From: Undaria pinnatifida
Lineage: Eukaryota; Sar; Phaeophyceae; Laminariales; Alariaceae
Length of the DNA stretch: 64,000 nucleotides
Reading direction: 5' to 3'
Assembly: GCA_012845835.1 (NCBI GenBank)
Contig: JABAKD010000015.1
Location: 7,097,974-7,161,973, forward strand
Part shown: piece after piece, positions 36,356 through 46,966 of the stretch
Layout: the number at the start of each line of letters is the position of its first letter
Position numbering within the stretch: position 1 is the first letter of the stretch
Made by a program: the position numbers and the translations under genes
Notes under the pieces: model-generated
What the model was told of the DNA's origin: nothing
Seen by the model: the letters and a program-made list of their open reading frames with translations, nothing else
Database searches by the model: none

Positions 36356-37042
36356 TGTTATATATTGGACAGAGTGATGCGTGTACGACTAAACTTGCCA
36401 ACGGCACTCGTACTGCACTTTGAGCTATCTGCTGTGGTTCTGGTTGCTACTAGTTGCTGCTGTATGTGCTAGAAGTTTCGCCCTTCGGCTACTGCTGCTG
36501 CACCTGGTGTTGTGTGTTTGCCAATGTTGTCAGTTGGCGTTCATGCTCGTCGTACATACTGCTGTTCTCACCCAGTACGTACGGGTTTCCTCGTACCTCG
36601 ACGGCACGACGACGAGCTCAAAACAGAAGGGAGGTGACATGAAATGGCATGGACAATGGCCACATAGAGGCGAGCACAGCGGGATAGTTCGCTGCGAATC
36701 AACCGCACTCGTTCATGCCTACAGCAGAGGCTGCCTGGAGTGTCAGCGGCCGTGCTAAAGCCAAGGCCAAAGGCCGAGGAGACGGCTCTTCTACCTGCTT
36801 GAGATGCTGTTATATATAGACTATTGGACAGAGTGATGCGTGTACGACTAAACTTGCCAACTGCACTCGTACTGCACTTTGAGCTATCTGCTGTGGTTCT
36901 GGTTGCTACTAGTTGCTGCAGTATGTGCTAGAAGTTTCGCCCTTCGGCTACTGCTGCTGCATGCACCTGATGTTGTGATTGGTGCAATGCCGTCAGTTGG
37001 CGTTCATGCTCGTCGTACATACTGCTGTTCTCACCCGGTACG
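36356..37042. mobile_element. Terminal-direct-repeat element (TRIM-like)
   Basis: Two direct repeats (36356-36579 and 36808-37042), both starting TGTTATAT and ending CACCC(A/G)GTACG, flank ~230 bases of non-repeated sequence. Size and layout fit a terminal-repeat retrotransposon in miniature. I could not define a target duplication, primer-binding site or polypurine tract, so simple segmental duplication remains possible. Confidence 0.4.
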
Positions 37043-37370
37043 CAAAATTCCAAACATTATCACGTACCGTTTGGAAATGATGCCAATTTTGTAAATCATT
37101 CAGGCGTTGCAGCCATTAAGATTCAACAATTTTTCCAAAATTCCTCCTCGACACTCGCTCGTCTCGCTCGGCGCCCGTCCGCGTTCACGTCGATGTGCGG
37201 AACGGACACGGCAGGGCGAGGGGCGTTGGAGCCGCCCCCCGAAGGCGGCGCTCGAATCAAGCCATATTCGACCGAGAATTCCAGTTCCGCGAATCGCATA
37301 CTTAGGCCGAGACAAAAAACTCCGGACCAAAGTCCATGACACCAAGGAATGATTTTATATATGTTTATAC
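37041..37370 (+). repeat. Dispersed repeat R1, third copy
   Basis: This is a direct repeat of 32053-32395. The reverse-strand frame keeps RFAELEFSVEY and SNAPRPAVSVPHIDVNADG, as in the arm copies. Confidence 0.8.
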
Positions 37371-37461
37371 TGTAGTACAGTAGTTCCACATACAAGCAAA
37401 GGCATAAACATCGTCATTATTTTGTCGACAACTGCCGTCCTCGCGCGTGGTTGTCGGTAAC

Positions 37462-37536
37462 ATGCAGGAGGAGATCAAGAAGGCCACGCTCGCCATCGTC
37501 CACTACGGGCTGGACCTGTGGACTTGCAAGGTCTCT
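37462..37536 (+). pseudogene. hAT transposase fragment
   Basis: The short frame MQEEIKKATLAIVHYGLDLW then TCKVS resembles the stretch of hAT transposases around the conserved (T/L)D(L/M)W(T/S) motif, the part that would follow the IATKK end seen in the arm-borne hAT copies. Nothing else of the protein is readable around it. Confidence 0.45.
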
Positions 37537-37834
37537 GATCCACATGGGCTTGAACGAGGGCTGAAGAAGGCTGGAGAGCTGGGGGGCTGGGGGCCACTAT
37601 TGATACTAGCTCACAGCAGTAGCACCTGTTCGTATTTAATTCGCTCATAAGCGAAACTACTGTTCTTGCTGCAGCTATTCTACTTGTAGATTAGTATTCG
37701 TGTGTCTTTTTCGGCAGTTTTGTTGGTGGGATTCGAAGTAACGTTTGCATTTGTTCTTGTAAGCTCAAAAAAATGTAAGTCATTGGGCCTCTTTGTATAA
37801 TAGTTGGAACCCGGTGGGCCTTTTTGTATACTTG

Positions 37835-38603
37835 GGCCATTTCTTATGCAGTCGGATTCCTACAGTCGAAAACGGCCGTTTTCAACTGGACTTTTTTTCG
37901 ACAGGATTCTTCTGGTCCTTCTTTTTATCGTCAGTCGAGTTGATTTTATAGTTTTTGTGCTCTTCCTAGAGGCGGTTGGTGTGAGGGAGTACTGCTGTGC
38001 AGCAGGCGAAATCGGTTGGCAGCTCTGTGCTTCGCGCTGTCTCCGCGAGCAATGGCTCGACGAACCTTCGTCCCAGCGAGTTGGTGGCTTTGGGCTTAGC
38101 CGAAAGCCTCCAAAGCTACGTTCGTGGAGTTGCACTCAGCCGAGAGCCGCCAAAGCTACAGCAGGCGCAGCCATTGTTGGCAGCATGGGATCGAGACCGC
38201 GCGCTGCTGCCGTCGTGTGATACACGCTGCTGGCGCGCGGAACTAGGAATGCGCCACGCTGACTTGCTGCGAGAAGCAACAGCAGGGATAGCCAAGCCAG
38301 CGTCAGCGCCTTGTATTATACTGCAGTGTGGTGCCTGGTATTGGTGTGTGGCCGTGTGGCCGTGTGGGTGTGTGTTTGGTGGTGGGATGAGCGATGCGAT
38401 CGGTTCAAAAAACGTGTAAAACTTTTTCGACTGAGTTTTTCGACTGGAGTCGAGTTTTTCAACTGGATCCGCCAGTCGGAATTCTCAGTCGAAACAAGTT
38501 GAGTCGAAAAAGCCCTTTTTCGACTGCGTAAGAAAGCCCGACTTGGGCTTCAGTCGAAAAAGGCCGTTTTCGACTGACAAATCCGACTGCATAAGAAATG
38601 GCC
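37835..38603. mobile_element. MITE with long imperfect terminal inverted repeats, PIF/Harbinger-like
   Basis: The left end GGCCATTTCTTATGCAGTCG and the right end (its reverse complement at 38584-38603) are exact over ~24 bases. Similarity continues for ~55 bases through CAGTCGAAAACGGCC. Flanks are TTG on the left and TTA on the right, a near match to the 3-bp TWA target of PIF/Harbinger elements. Subterminal CGACTG/CAGTCG motifs recur inward from 38425. There is no transposase; the internal 138-codon frame (37804-38220) is not recognised. Confidence 0.7.
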
Positions 38604-39214
38604 TTACGAGTTTTTTTACAAGATAATACGATACAATTGCAATTATTACCAGGTATAGTGGTATCATATTCTTGTAGAAAGTACTTTTATTAGATGACTG
38701 AAATTATTATAGTAAATAATGCTCGAATAATTCTTGTTAGATACTTGTAATTATTATAGTAGTTGCTGTGATCGGCATTGATATGCCTTCTTCTTGCTTT
38801 TGTTCTCGGTTGGAAGGATTTTCGGGCTTGCCATAGTAATACTATAGTTATACCTGGTATTCAATATGCAGTAGCATCAGTTTTATTGCAAAGTTTTATT
38901 CTTGAGCAACAGAGTACGGTAATTTGGGAGGAAAACCTGTCACCGCGGAAGTCGTGTCTTGGGAAGTTGGAAAGGTTCTTATTGTGAAATTTGTGGAACA
39001 CAGCACCAAAACAAACAACGGGGTTAGTGAACGAAAGCACGAACAACAAAAATGGGCTACAATGCTACGTATATGTTGCTTGCCAGTATGTGTTATTTCC
39101 TATGAGTGCATCAGTGTATGCAGTATGCCAATCGCAGTAATTGGAAATGCGTTGACTATTGTGTCTTTTTTTGACAAGTCAATTTGTTGTTTTTTCGCCC
39201 CTTTTGAGGCGGGC
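38604..39214. other. No gene seen
   Basis: AT-rich sequence with a short direct repeat of TAATTATTATAGTA (38701-38761). Frames are short and featureless. Confidence 0.4.
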
Positions 39215-39860
39215 ATTTACCCGGGAATTACCCGTACCCGGGAATTATGTGAGTTCTGTACAACCCTACCCGTTCCGGCAACGTCTGTGAGTTCTGTACG
39301 ACATTCATAACCGTATCCGAACTTTCATTTTCGTTCTGTCTGTAGGGTACACACAAAACCATACCCGGGGTATTTACCACGGGTATTACCCTACAAAGAA
39401 CTTCTGTAACTTCTGTAGGACACACATACCCCTACTCGGAACTTCTGAAACTTCTGTACGCCGGTGCCGCAAAGACCCGGGGTACGAGCACAGCATGTTT
39501 ATACCTGCCCGGAACTTCTGGAAGTTCTGTACGCCCGTGCCACAATACCCGGAAGTTCTGGAAGTTTTGTAAGACTTTCATACCCGTACCCAGAACTTCT
39601 GGAAGTTCTGTAAGACTTTCATACCCGTACCCGGAACTTCTGTGAGTCCTGTAAGCCCCGTGCCCCAATACCCGGGGTACGGGTACAGCAAGTATTGTAC
39701 CCGCCCGGAACTTCTGTGAGTTCTGTATGACTGTGCCACAATACCCTGAAGTTCTGGAAGTTCTGTTACACTTCCATACCCGTACCCGAAACTTCTGGAA
39801 GTTCTGAAGAAGAAGTTCTGTAAGACCCCCATACCCTTAGCCGGAATCCGCAAACCCTGC
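39215..39860. repeat. Long GAACTTC minisatellite array
   Basis: About 15 degenerate units combine GAACTTCTGGAAGTTCTGTA with CATACCCGTACCCG spacers. Several spacers start a super-unit (CCCGGGGTACGGGTACAG). The same family occurs in both palindrome arms. Minus-strand frames across it (39432-39853) simply translate the repeat. Confidence 0.9.
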
Positions 39861-39871
39861 AGAACTTAAGC

Positions 39872-40417
39872 GTGAAACCATATTTCTTCGGGAAAAAAAC
39901 GTCCTACATTACCTTTGGCACGTATTCGGGTCAAAAGCAATCTACACTATTGTTGGTATATTCGGGTCGTCCGGTGGAACGTGCACCAGTCGTGAAAATA
40001 GGGCACGCGAGCCCGGAAATTAGACATTGTTTTTGGCCGCCGTCGGAAATCGTAAAATCGCTTCGTGAAAAAACTAGTTGTCATGTGGATGGAAAAAAGT
40101 ATACAACACGAGCTTGGAGCGCAGAAGTGCGTGACACGTTGTCAAATCCTGCCATAAACAACAAGTTACCATATATTGCTTTAGTGACGCATTGTCCTTT
40201 ACGCTGCAAGGAAACAGCTGGCACTAGCCCGGCCGCATATGGCCTGTGTCAACAACAATGATACATCGCCCAGTACCCAAAGAAGACAACCGATATCAAG
40301 CGTGATGTCCAAGATAAGGTGGATGTGCCGAAGCGGCAGCGAATTATTACAGCTAACCCTGATATTGTTTGTCAGGTGAATCGAATTTATCGTTCGTTCC
40401 GGTTTGGTTCGATATAA
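39872..40417 (+). pseudogene. Unknown reading frame interrupted by one TGA
   Basis: One frame runs 39872-40417 with a single TGA at 40259-40261. Before it: VEVRDTLSNP-like text, LPYIALVTHCPLRCKETAG; after it: YIAQYPKKTTDIKRDVQDKV and PKRQRIITANPDIVCQ. A ~80-base core near 39950-40020 (YSGRPVERAPVVK) matches a diverged segment in the arms at about 25185-25250 (YSGRRAGHTPVIK). This looks like an old repeat-borne gene of unrecognised type. Confidence 0.4.
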
Positions 40418-41042
40418 ACGCCGGTAGTTCGTGCCACGCTATCTCGGCACCATAGTGCCTGTCTGCCTTCGCCTGGCGTACGGTACGATCAAAACATGAA
40501 ACAATATCTGGGCAGCCAATGATCTGGGCAACCAATGATGTATGTAGAGAATTCCCTAATCGTACGGGCACGTTCATTAGGTTCGATACCTGGGCTTCCA
40601 CTGAAACGAAATCAAGCTGCCCACGGTGGCTACTAAGATCCATATGTATAACGTTGAGCAGTCGGTGCCATGGGATACCACATGTACATATTTCAGCAAT
40701 CGATCGCAAGGGATGCCGCATGTCTCAATTCCAATTCCGCGCGGCCCACACCTTCTCCTGTCCGGTGATGGGAGATTTCTCCCCGGTGGGTACCCGACTA
40801 AGCCCCTCTCCGTGCAGAGGACCATCTCCTCGAGGGGTAATGGTGGTGTTAGAAAAGGACCGAGAAATCGGCGTAGCGTAGAACAACGCAGAGGCCGGTA
40901 TCAAGGAGGGTGCGACGGTTGCGCTCTTCCACATAATCTGCCGTGCAATCGGGTGACGAGGAAGTACGCACAAGGATCACATCCAAACGTGCTTGTCTTG
41001 CTGCTGCAATGGAAAGGTTGTCGCTTGTGAAACCGTCACCAT
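40418..41042. other. No confident gene
   Basis: Open frames on both strands (40519-40881 plus, 40721-40353 minus) are protein-like in composition but have no domain or splice evidence. Within the minus frames a ~90-base segment appears diverged-duplicated (CTCGIPWHRLLN against ETCGIPCDRLLK). Confidence 0.3.
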
Positions 41043-41797
41043 TTAAGGGGCCACTCCGGACATAGATTTTCGTATTTTTGTTATTTTTCGAGTAAAAAAT
41101 ATTTCAAAACATGTTTTTCAGCAGAAGCACACTATTTCAAGTACATGCATTCTAGTAGTAGGAAACACGCCTTACGGAAAACGTCATATCTCCCGAACAA
41201 AAGGTTGTAAGAAGATTGTATGATATTTGAAGAAAGCTAATATTCACGCCAATGCGTTGTACTATTGCTAGATCACTCCGTCACATTCTTTACCCCGAAA
41301 AACCGCCCCGGAGACTAAAGATTAAAATACCACCCTGTCCTCTATTGGTCCAAGTGAAAATGGTACGAGTGCTCGCGCCACCGATTTTGCTTAAGATTGA
41401 GCTTCGGCGACAACGACAACCTGGCATTCCGATCAATGCCAGCCTCTAACGGAGCTCTGCATTTTTACAGCACCAGCGCCGTAATTTGGTTGTATCAGTT
41501 CGGGGCTGATAAAAATACAGGCCTATACCTACGGGATGCAAACACAACAATGCGTACATTTTAGTGATGTGCTGGTCTCATAGTAAAACAAATGTTGGCC
41601 TCAACGTAAGCGTTCTTCAAAGATCGGGCCAGCAGCCTCAACAGGTTTGGTTCAGGAGGTGCGACGCTTTCCGCAAGGCGTGTTTTATAGGCCACTATAT
41701 ATATAAATATTGTAGCTGCTGCGGATAAGACAAACCTTACAAAAAATAATAAAAAGGGTACATACTGTGTTGTAGCATGTCCAGCGCGGCCCCTTAA
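41043..41797. mobile_element. MITE bounded by TTAA, piggyBac/Kolobok-like ends
   Basis: The left end TTAAGGGGCCACTCCGGACAT and the right end, read inward, TTAAGGGGCCGCGCTGGACAT match at 17 of 21 bases. TTAA is the target site of piggyBac and Kolobok superfamilies. The 755-base interior is AT-rich with no transposase. Confidence 0.45.
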
Positions 41798-42896
41798 GCG
41801 GCTGCTGTTCTGACGGCGGAATTCCGGATACTTCAACCAATAAGGATTTCCACAACGTGGAGAATGTCGACTTTTCAAGGGGCGTTGCAGAGCTCAGCTC
41901 ACACCATACTAATAAACCAACGACATTAAACCATAGGTATCAAATACCTATCACAAGTTGAAAAAAAACACCTAGATTCACTGCAATGGGCGGAGGGAGC
42001 CCAATAAACTGCGTCGATTCCGGCGCGAACCGCTCCGGCGAAAACGGAGTGGATCGGGAAGAGAAGGTTTTTCTTTGACTCAGGGCGTCAGCAGGACGAG
42101 GAGAACGCGATAAGCGTCACCCGTTCACGCAAATAGAAGGGCACGCAACTGAAATGTATGTCACGTGTGGAACGAGACTATTCTGTAGTTCAATCGCGTT
42201 AGACACAGATGAATATGTTATACAGGATGCCGAATATACATCAAAGAGTGAGACTCGGGCAAACGGATAATATTACCATGCTACGCGTCGCCTGCAGGTC
42301 GCCGAAGGGGAGAGTTCGGTTGTTTGGGCAAAGCGAACTATCATTAGGAAGAGGTTTGGGTACATAAGTCGAGTGCATGAATAGCGAACAAGGCGCAGAA
42401 GGAGTGGCGCGAGAACAAAATAAAGCCTAAAACTCTTGGACAACTGTGGCATCGACCGACCTTTTTTCCGCTTCATGCTCCATATACAATTCAGACCACA
42501 AAACAGGTTGACGTTGTCACGTTCTATGTTCTGCTGCATCTAGAAATTAACGTCTCGTTTAGGCCTTGCAGACAGCGTCGCGATTTGATATCAAGACAAC
42601 CTACTATGTCGAAATCATACTCCAAAGTGTCCTACTGGTTTAGTGCAGTTCACAATTAGATATTTCGAAGCGGCGGCGACAACGAGATAACGCACAGTAA
42701 CTTTGCAATTTCACTTCCGAAGCACGGTGCCAGGCCATCCATTTTGTTCGCACGAACCGCGCGGGTCTTCTTCGGGTCCGTACACTTTTTTGCTAGACCC
42801 GTGACTTAGGCTGCCGGTTCAAAGGCGCGTCAACACTACAACGACGCGGCACACCGCGTCGACACGAGGGCGGCATTACTCGATAAACAAACTAAC
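41798..42896. other. Probable downstream intron or 3' region of the PA14 gene; no exon assigned
   Basis: The PA14 gene reads towards this segment, and its last recognised exon ends in phase 0 at 42897, so later exons should lie here or further left. A candidate after GACGCAG near 42020 is too short to judge. No other gene is visible. Confidence 0.3.
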
Positions 42897-45800
42897 CTGG
42901 ATGCTGGAATAACCTCCCTCCTCCTTAAACTCTACGACGATGTCGTGGTAGGTGCCCTCCACAAGGTTGGCCAAGATCATCCGCTCTTTGGCTGCCCTCA
43001 GATTCTCTGGACAACAAACGCGAGATTCACGTACAGCGAGCGGGAACCATAAGCCGTAAACGCTGTGGGCACATCGTCCTCCCCAGGATTTGCCGGTGGA
43101 CAAGACCATGGGTGTTCACGACAAACCTGCTGGAAGACGATAAAAAATCACCCAAAGGTAGTCTATACGCAAGGTCGTTCTGGAGTGCTTGGATGGCGTG
43201 AGGTCCAGCATCTTGCTTCGGAAACTGCTCATCATGGACGGGGTACAACATAATTTATGCTTTCCTCTAGTCTGGACTGAAGGTTATCGGCTCAAGCCCC
43301 AGGATCCGCCTAGGCACGGAGGTACCTTGGCCAATATTTCCCAGCGAATATTAAAGAAGCAGGCTGCAACCGAGGGCACACGCACCGATCGTGGCACATG
43401 CACACCAGTTATGATGCGACCATCGGGTATATTATTGAACATGTTTGCGTTGTACGCGCTAAATGTTCCCAACAACAAAGAACCTGCTATAGTGTAAACG
43501 AGGTACCAATCGATACCACAATGGACGCCAATGTCGAAGACCAAGAACAATCATGCCAAAGCATTGCCCATTTATTCCGGTTGAGACTGTGGTGCGACCC
43601 CAGTGGTGCCGCCGAGCAGCACGGAAATATGGAGTGCAGTTCGTAACCATGTTATTATGATGCGCTTAGAAGGGCGGTGACGTTAGTGAGAAAAAGTTTG
43701 TCCTGATGATCGCGTGTTTAACACAAAAACAGACCATTCTAGCGTTTTCTCGCGCTGTCCACTTTCCTTAAGATGCTTCATTCAACCGCGCGATACGTAC
43801 ATGGCAAGCAGTGTGACGAAAGTTGCCAATTAAAATCAGACGTTATATTCGTCATTGTCGCGTCCTGCCTCCTCAAGTCTTGATCGACGAATAGCGTGTT
43901 AACTGCTGCAAGAGGAAACCGGCTGTTTTTAAACGGTAGAACTACTTCTTTTGTTGGCACAGTTGGCCGGCGGTGCTTTACAACAGGAGCTACCCCCACA
44001 AGCAAGGACCTACAGCACGCAGTACATACCTTGCCAAGCATCGATGACCAAGTCGTGATCGAGAAACACTCTCACCCCCCCCTGGGCTCTCACGAAGACG
44101 TTGAAGGTCTCCGTGGCTGGAGCGAGAAGCTTCCCCGTCCACCGCGCAGACACCGGGCCGGGCCCGAATGACGTCACCGGGCTTAGCCCCCAATTAAAGG
44201 ATACCTGATCAGGCCAGAAAATGCAAATGGGAGGGGGGGGGGGGGGGGTAGGGGCTATCAGAGGTGCCACCTACATTATACAACACCACCAACGCACACA
44301 AGTTGATGATAGGCACAATATATATGATGCACATCACCCATCTCACAAGATGAAGTACGAGCATAGCACCCGCTACCGTTCCTTTACAGCAATTAGGCCT
44401 CTCATTCCGTCGAAGAGGGGGGGGAAAGGAGTGTTATATCATGTGATGGCGGTGATAATCTCGGTAGTCAGCTGGAGAAAACTCCACAGAGCGACCTATA
44501 CATCTCAGAGTGCTCCGTTCCGTATAGTGGGCGGCGGTGCACTGTCGCTCAGAGGGCGAAACAAAAGTTGCCGAGCGTCGTGCCGCCTTACTATTCTACG
44601 GTCCAGGCGTTCAATATGTAAAGCATCTGGTCTGGCCGATCAAAGAGTCGAACATGCTACATAATGGCCTCGTTGTCCGCGACAGCTCCCACCCAAAAAC
44701 TTCACGAAAGCAAAGCAGAAGGTCCAACCGGGCCGCCGGAGTTATTTACGTAAAATATATCCTAGAATAGGAACAGAATACAATACTTCGTAGCATTACA
44801 TGCAAGGTTTGAGTAGTGTTTGAGCTCTCCAGCCTGCTCCTGGCGTTGATTTTGACTTCTGTGTCGTCAGGAGTGCCATACACCGTACACCATGCATCCG
44901 TGCACCCACAAATTTCTGCTAAACGGGTCATCTGCAAGCCGTGAGGAGGGGCCGCCTCACCTCCGTGTCGACTCTGTGGATCGTCGGGGTGCCCTCCAGC
45001 CACGGGTTTTGCCAAAACTTGGCATCCAGCCCACCAGACAGCAACTGTGAAACCGAGGTCTGCGGTTTAGCCATAAAGCAGACAGAATGAGGGCTCGACA
45101 ATCGAGCAGCGTGCACAAACGGTACATATCGTGGGTATCAATGATTGGTGGAGGCTGATCCTTTGCCGCAGGATTTACGGACTTTTGTCATTCTTGGCCG
45201 TGCGCCTTCATCTACCAGGTGTTTCGCGACCCACCAGGGCTCGGGAACACATCAAACGTACGGCATCAAAATATCGCAGCGACGAAATATGACGGCGCAA
45301 TACCGAAGTGAATGCAACCCCAAAAGCGTCACGGTGCGCTTTGAAGGGGTATCATGCTGAGAATTTGGCGCCAATACTATCAAATACACGGATGATTCAC
45401 ATAACCCACAAACATCGCAACTAAGGCCAAAGAGTTGCCACGGCCGTCGAACTCAAGTTGTTCAGTGCACTGCAAATTAAGTTTGGGACATTCGCAGGTG
45501 CCCCAGAACATACGCTCGAGCACTCGAAATGGAACTTAAGACCCATCACAAACACAACTTAAAATGCACAATACTCAAGAACGAAAAGAAACACACTCGA
45601 AGCGGACTCTAACAGCAGCCACGACTCTAACTGAAAACACAAAGTCGTCGAGGACGAAGCGAAAGTCGAAATAAACGCCAAATCTTGGAAAGTAAAACAA
45701 AGCCATAAATTTCGGGGCTTTTCACGGATCTTCACCCGACCCGAATTTTGTTTTCCAAATCCCACGAGTCGAGCCGGGTCGGTTCAGGAGGGGTTCGGAA

Positions 45801-46203
45801 TCTCACGGGTTGCGCAGGGTCAAGTCAGGAAGTTTACAAATCTCATGGGTCGGGTCGGGTCACCCTGGTCCAACCCGACCCGCGAGAAGTGACCCGACCC
45901 CTGAAAAGCCTTGACAATTTGGAATCGGTGCTTGACTGTTCTGCCCAGTTCGAGCTACTCACATCACTTCCGCGTGTTCAGCATCCTCGCAACCACGTCT
46001 TTTCATGAATCGACCTCGGCGTTTTATCAAAGAACACGAAAATTCCCATCTAGAACCAAAATCTAAGATAAATGATTGATAACTGGCACGTAACGGCGCA
46101 CCTCCTGGTCCTTCTCGCCAACCATCTCGCCGATGATGCCGTTATGTAAAGCGGTGTCCGCGACGACGGTCTTGACGGCGGCCGCCTCGAGCTTGCTCGA
46201 CAT
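42897..46203 (-). CDS. PA14-domain protein gene, split into phase-matched exons
   Basis: Three exons rebuild most of a PA14 domain, a beta-barrel carbohydrate-binding or adhesion module. Exon 45074-44961 (or from 45059 after an ACCGCAG acceptor) ends LLSGGLDAKFWQNPWLEG..HRVDTE at GTGAGG. Exon 44204-44030 begins VSFNWGLSP and holds the signatures ARWTGKLLAP and VRVFLDHDLVIDAW, with one base left over. Exon 43006-42897, after GTTGTCCAG, supplies the two missing bases and reads LVEGTYHDIVVEFKEEGGYS at GTTAGT. The 44204 exon joins the 43006 exon across a 1,023-base intron with exact phase agreement. An upstream GC-rich frame at 46203-46102 (MSSKLEAAAVKTVVADTAL) ends in phase 0 at a GTGCGC donor and may be the first exon. 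The C-terminal exons are not found. Role beyond carbohydrate binding is unknown. Confidence 0.75.
44233..44248. repeat. 16-base G homopolymer in a PA14 intron
   Basis: An uninterrupted G run follows GGGA. It lies ~30 bases upstream (minus strand) of the 44204 acceptor, where it reads as a C-rich pyrimidine tract. Confidence 0.95.
45730..45902. repeat. GGGTC-rich segment with inverted copies
   Basis: GGGTCGGGTC and its complement GACCCGACCC occur several times in both orientations, giving potential for a long imperfect stem. It lies in the candidate first intron of the PA14 gene. Confidence 0.7.
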
Positions 46204-46536
46204 AGCCGATACAGGAACGCTCCGCCCAATCGCGTTGTGTGGTGTCACCTACACGGATCGCGAGCGCAGAGGCCACCGTCTATTGACCGATGCTTGTGGC
46301 AAGATTACTGGTGCGAAGTAGAGTCGGGAGTACTATCGGAACTGGGGTGTCTAGTAGCAGGATGTTGGGATGACGAACACAACCAAGTAACGTGGCTCCG
46401 CCAGCTATGTAGCTACTTAAATATTCAAAATCACATGAACTATCCGCTTAATGTTGTGCCGCATTGCTAGACACATCTCCGTGCAAAAACTACGATGCAT
46501 GCAGCACAGCACTCGACGACAAATATATGAAAAAGA

Positions 46537-46890
46537 CCTGCCTCTGGACCGGTAAAGCTAGCTGTCGACAGTGTACGTCCAGAGGCATATATGGTACATA
46601 TCAACGGGAAACAAAGGGGTACTGGTACATTTACCCTGCAATTCCTGCGCCGCACTCGGCGGCGATAGTACGTGGCTCGACGCTACTGCTGCAGAAAACA
46701 CGGCTTGGTGCCCGCGCAATGCCTGCCTCTGGACCGGTGAAGCTAGCTGTCAACAGTGCAAGTCTAGAGGCATGTATGGTACCTATCAACGGGAAACAAC
46801 AGGGTACTGGTACGTTTACCCTGCAATTCCTGCGCTGCACTGGGCAGCGATAGTACGTGGCTCGACGCTTCTGCTGCAGAAAACACGGCA
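46537..46890. repeat. ~185-base tandem duplication
   Basis: CCTGCCTCTGGACCGGT starts copies at 46537 and 46722. Both translate to a cysteine-containing stretch (CLWTGKASCRQC / CLWTGEASCQQC, then YGTYQRET and YPAIPA), but 185 is not a multiple of three, so the frames differ between copies. The second copy has a ~31-base insertion near its end. Confidence 0.8.
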
Positions 46891-46966
46891 CTAGTACGTA
46901 GCTGCCGCGGAAAATACAGCTTGGTGCCCGCGCAATTCTGGGTCCTCCAATCTTGTTCGATGCCTA

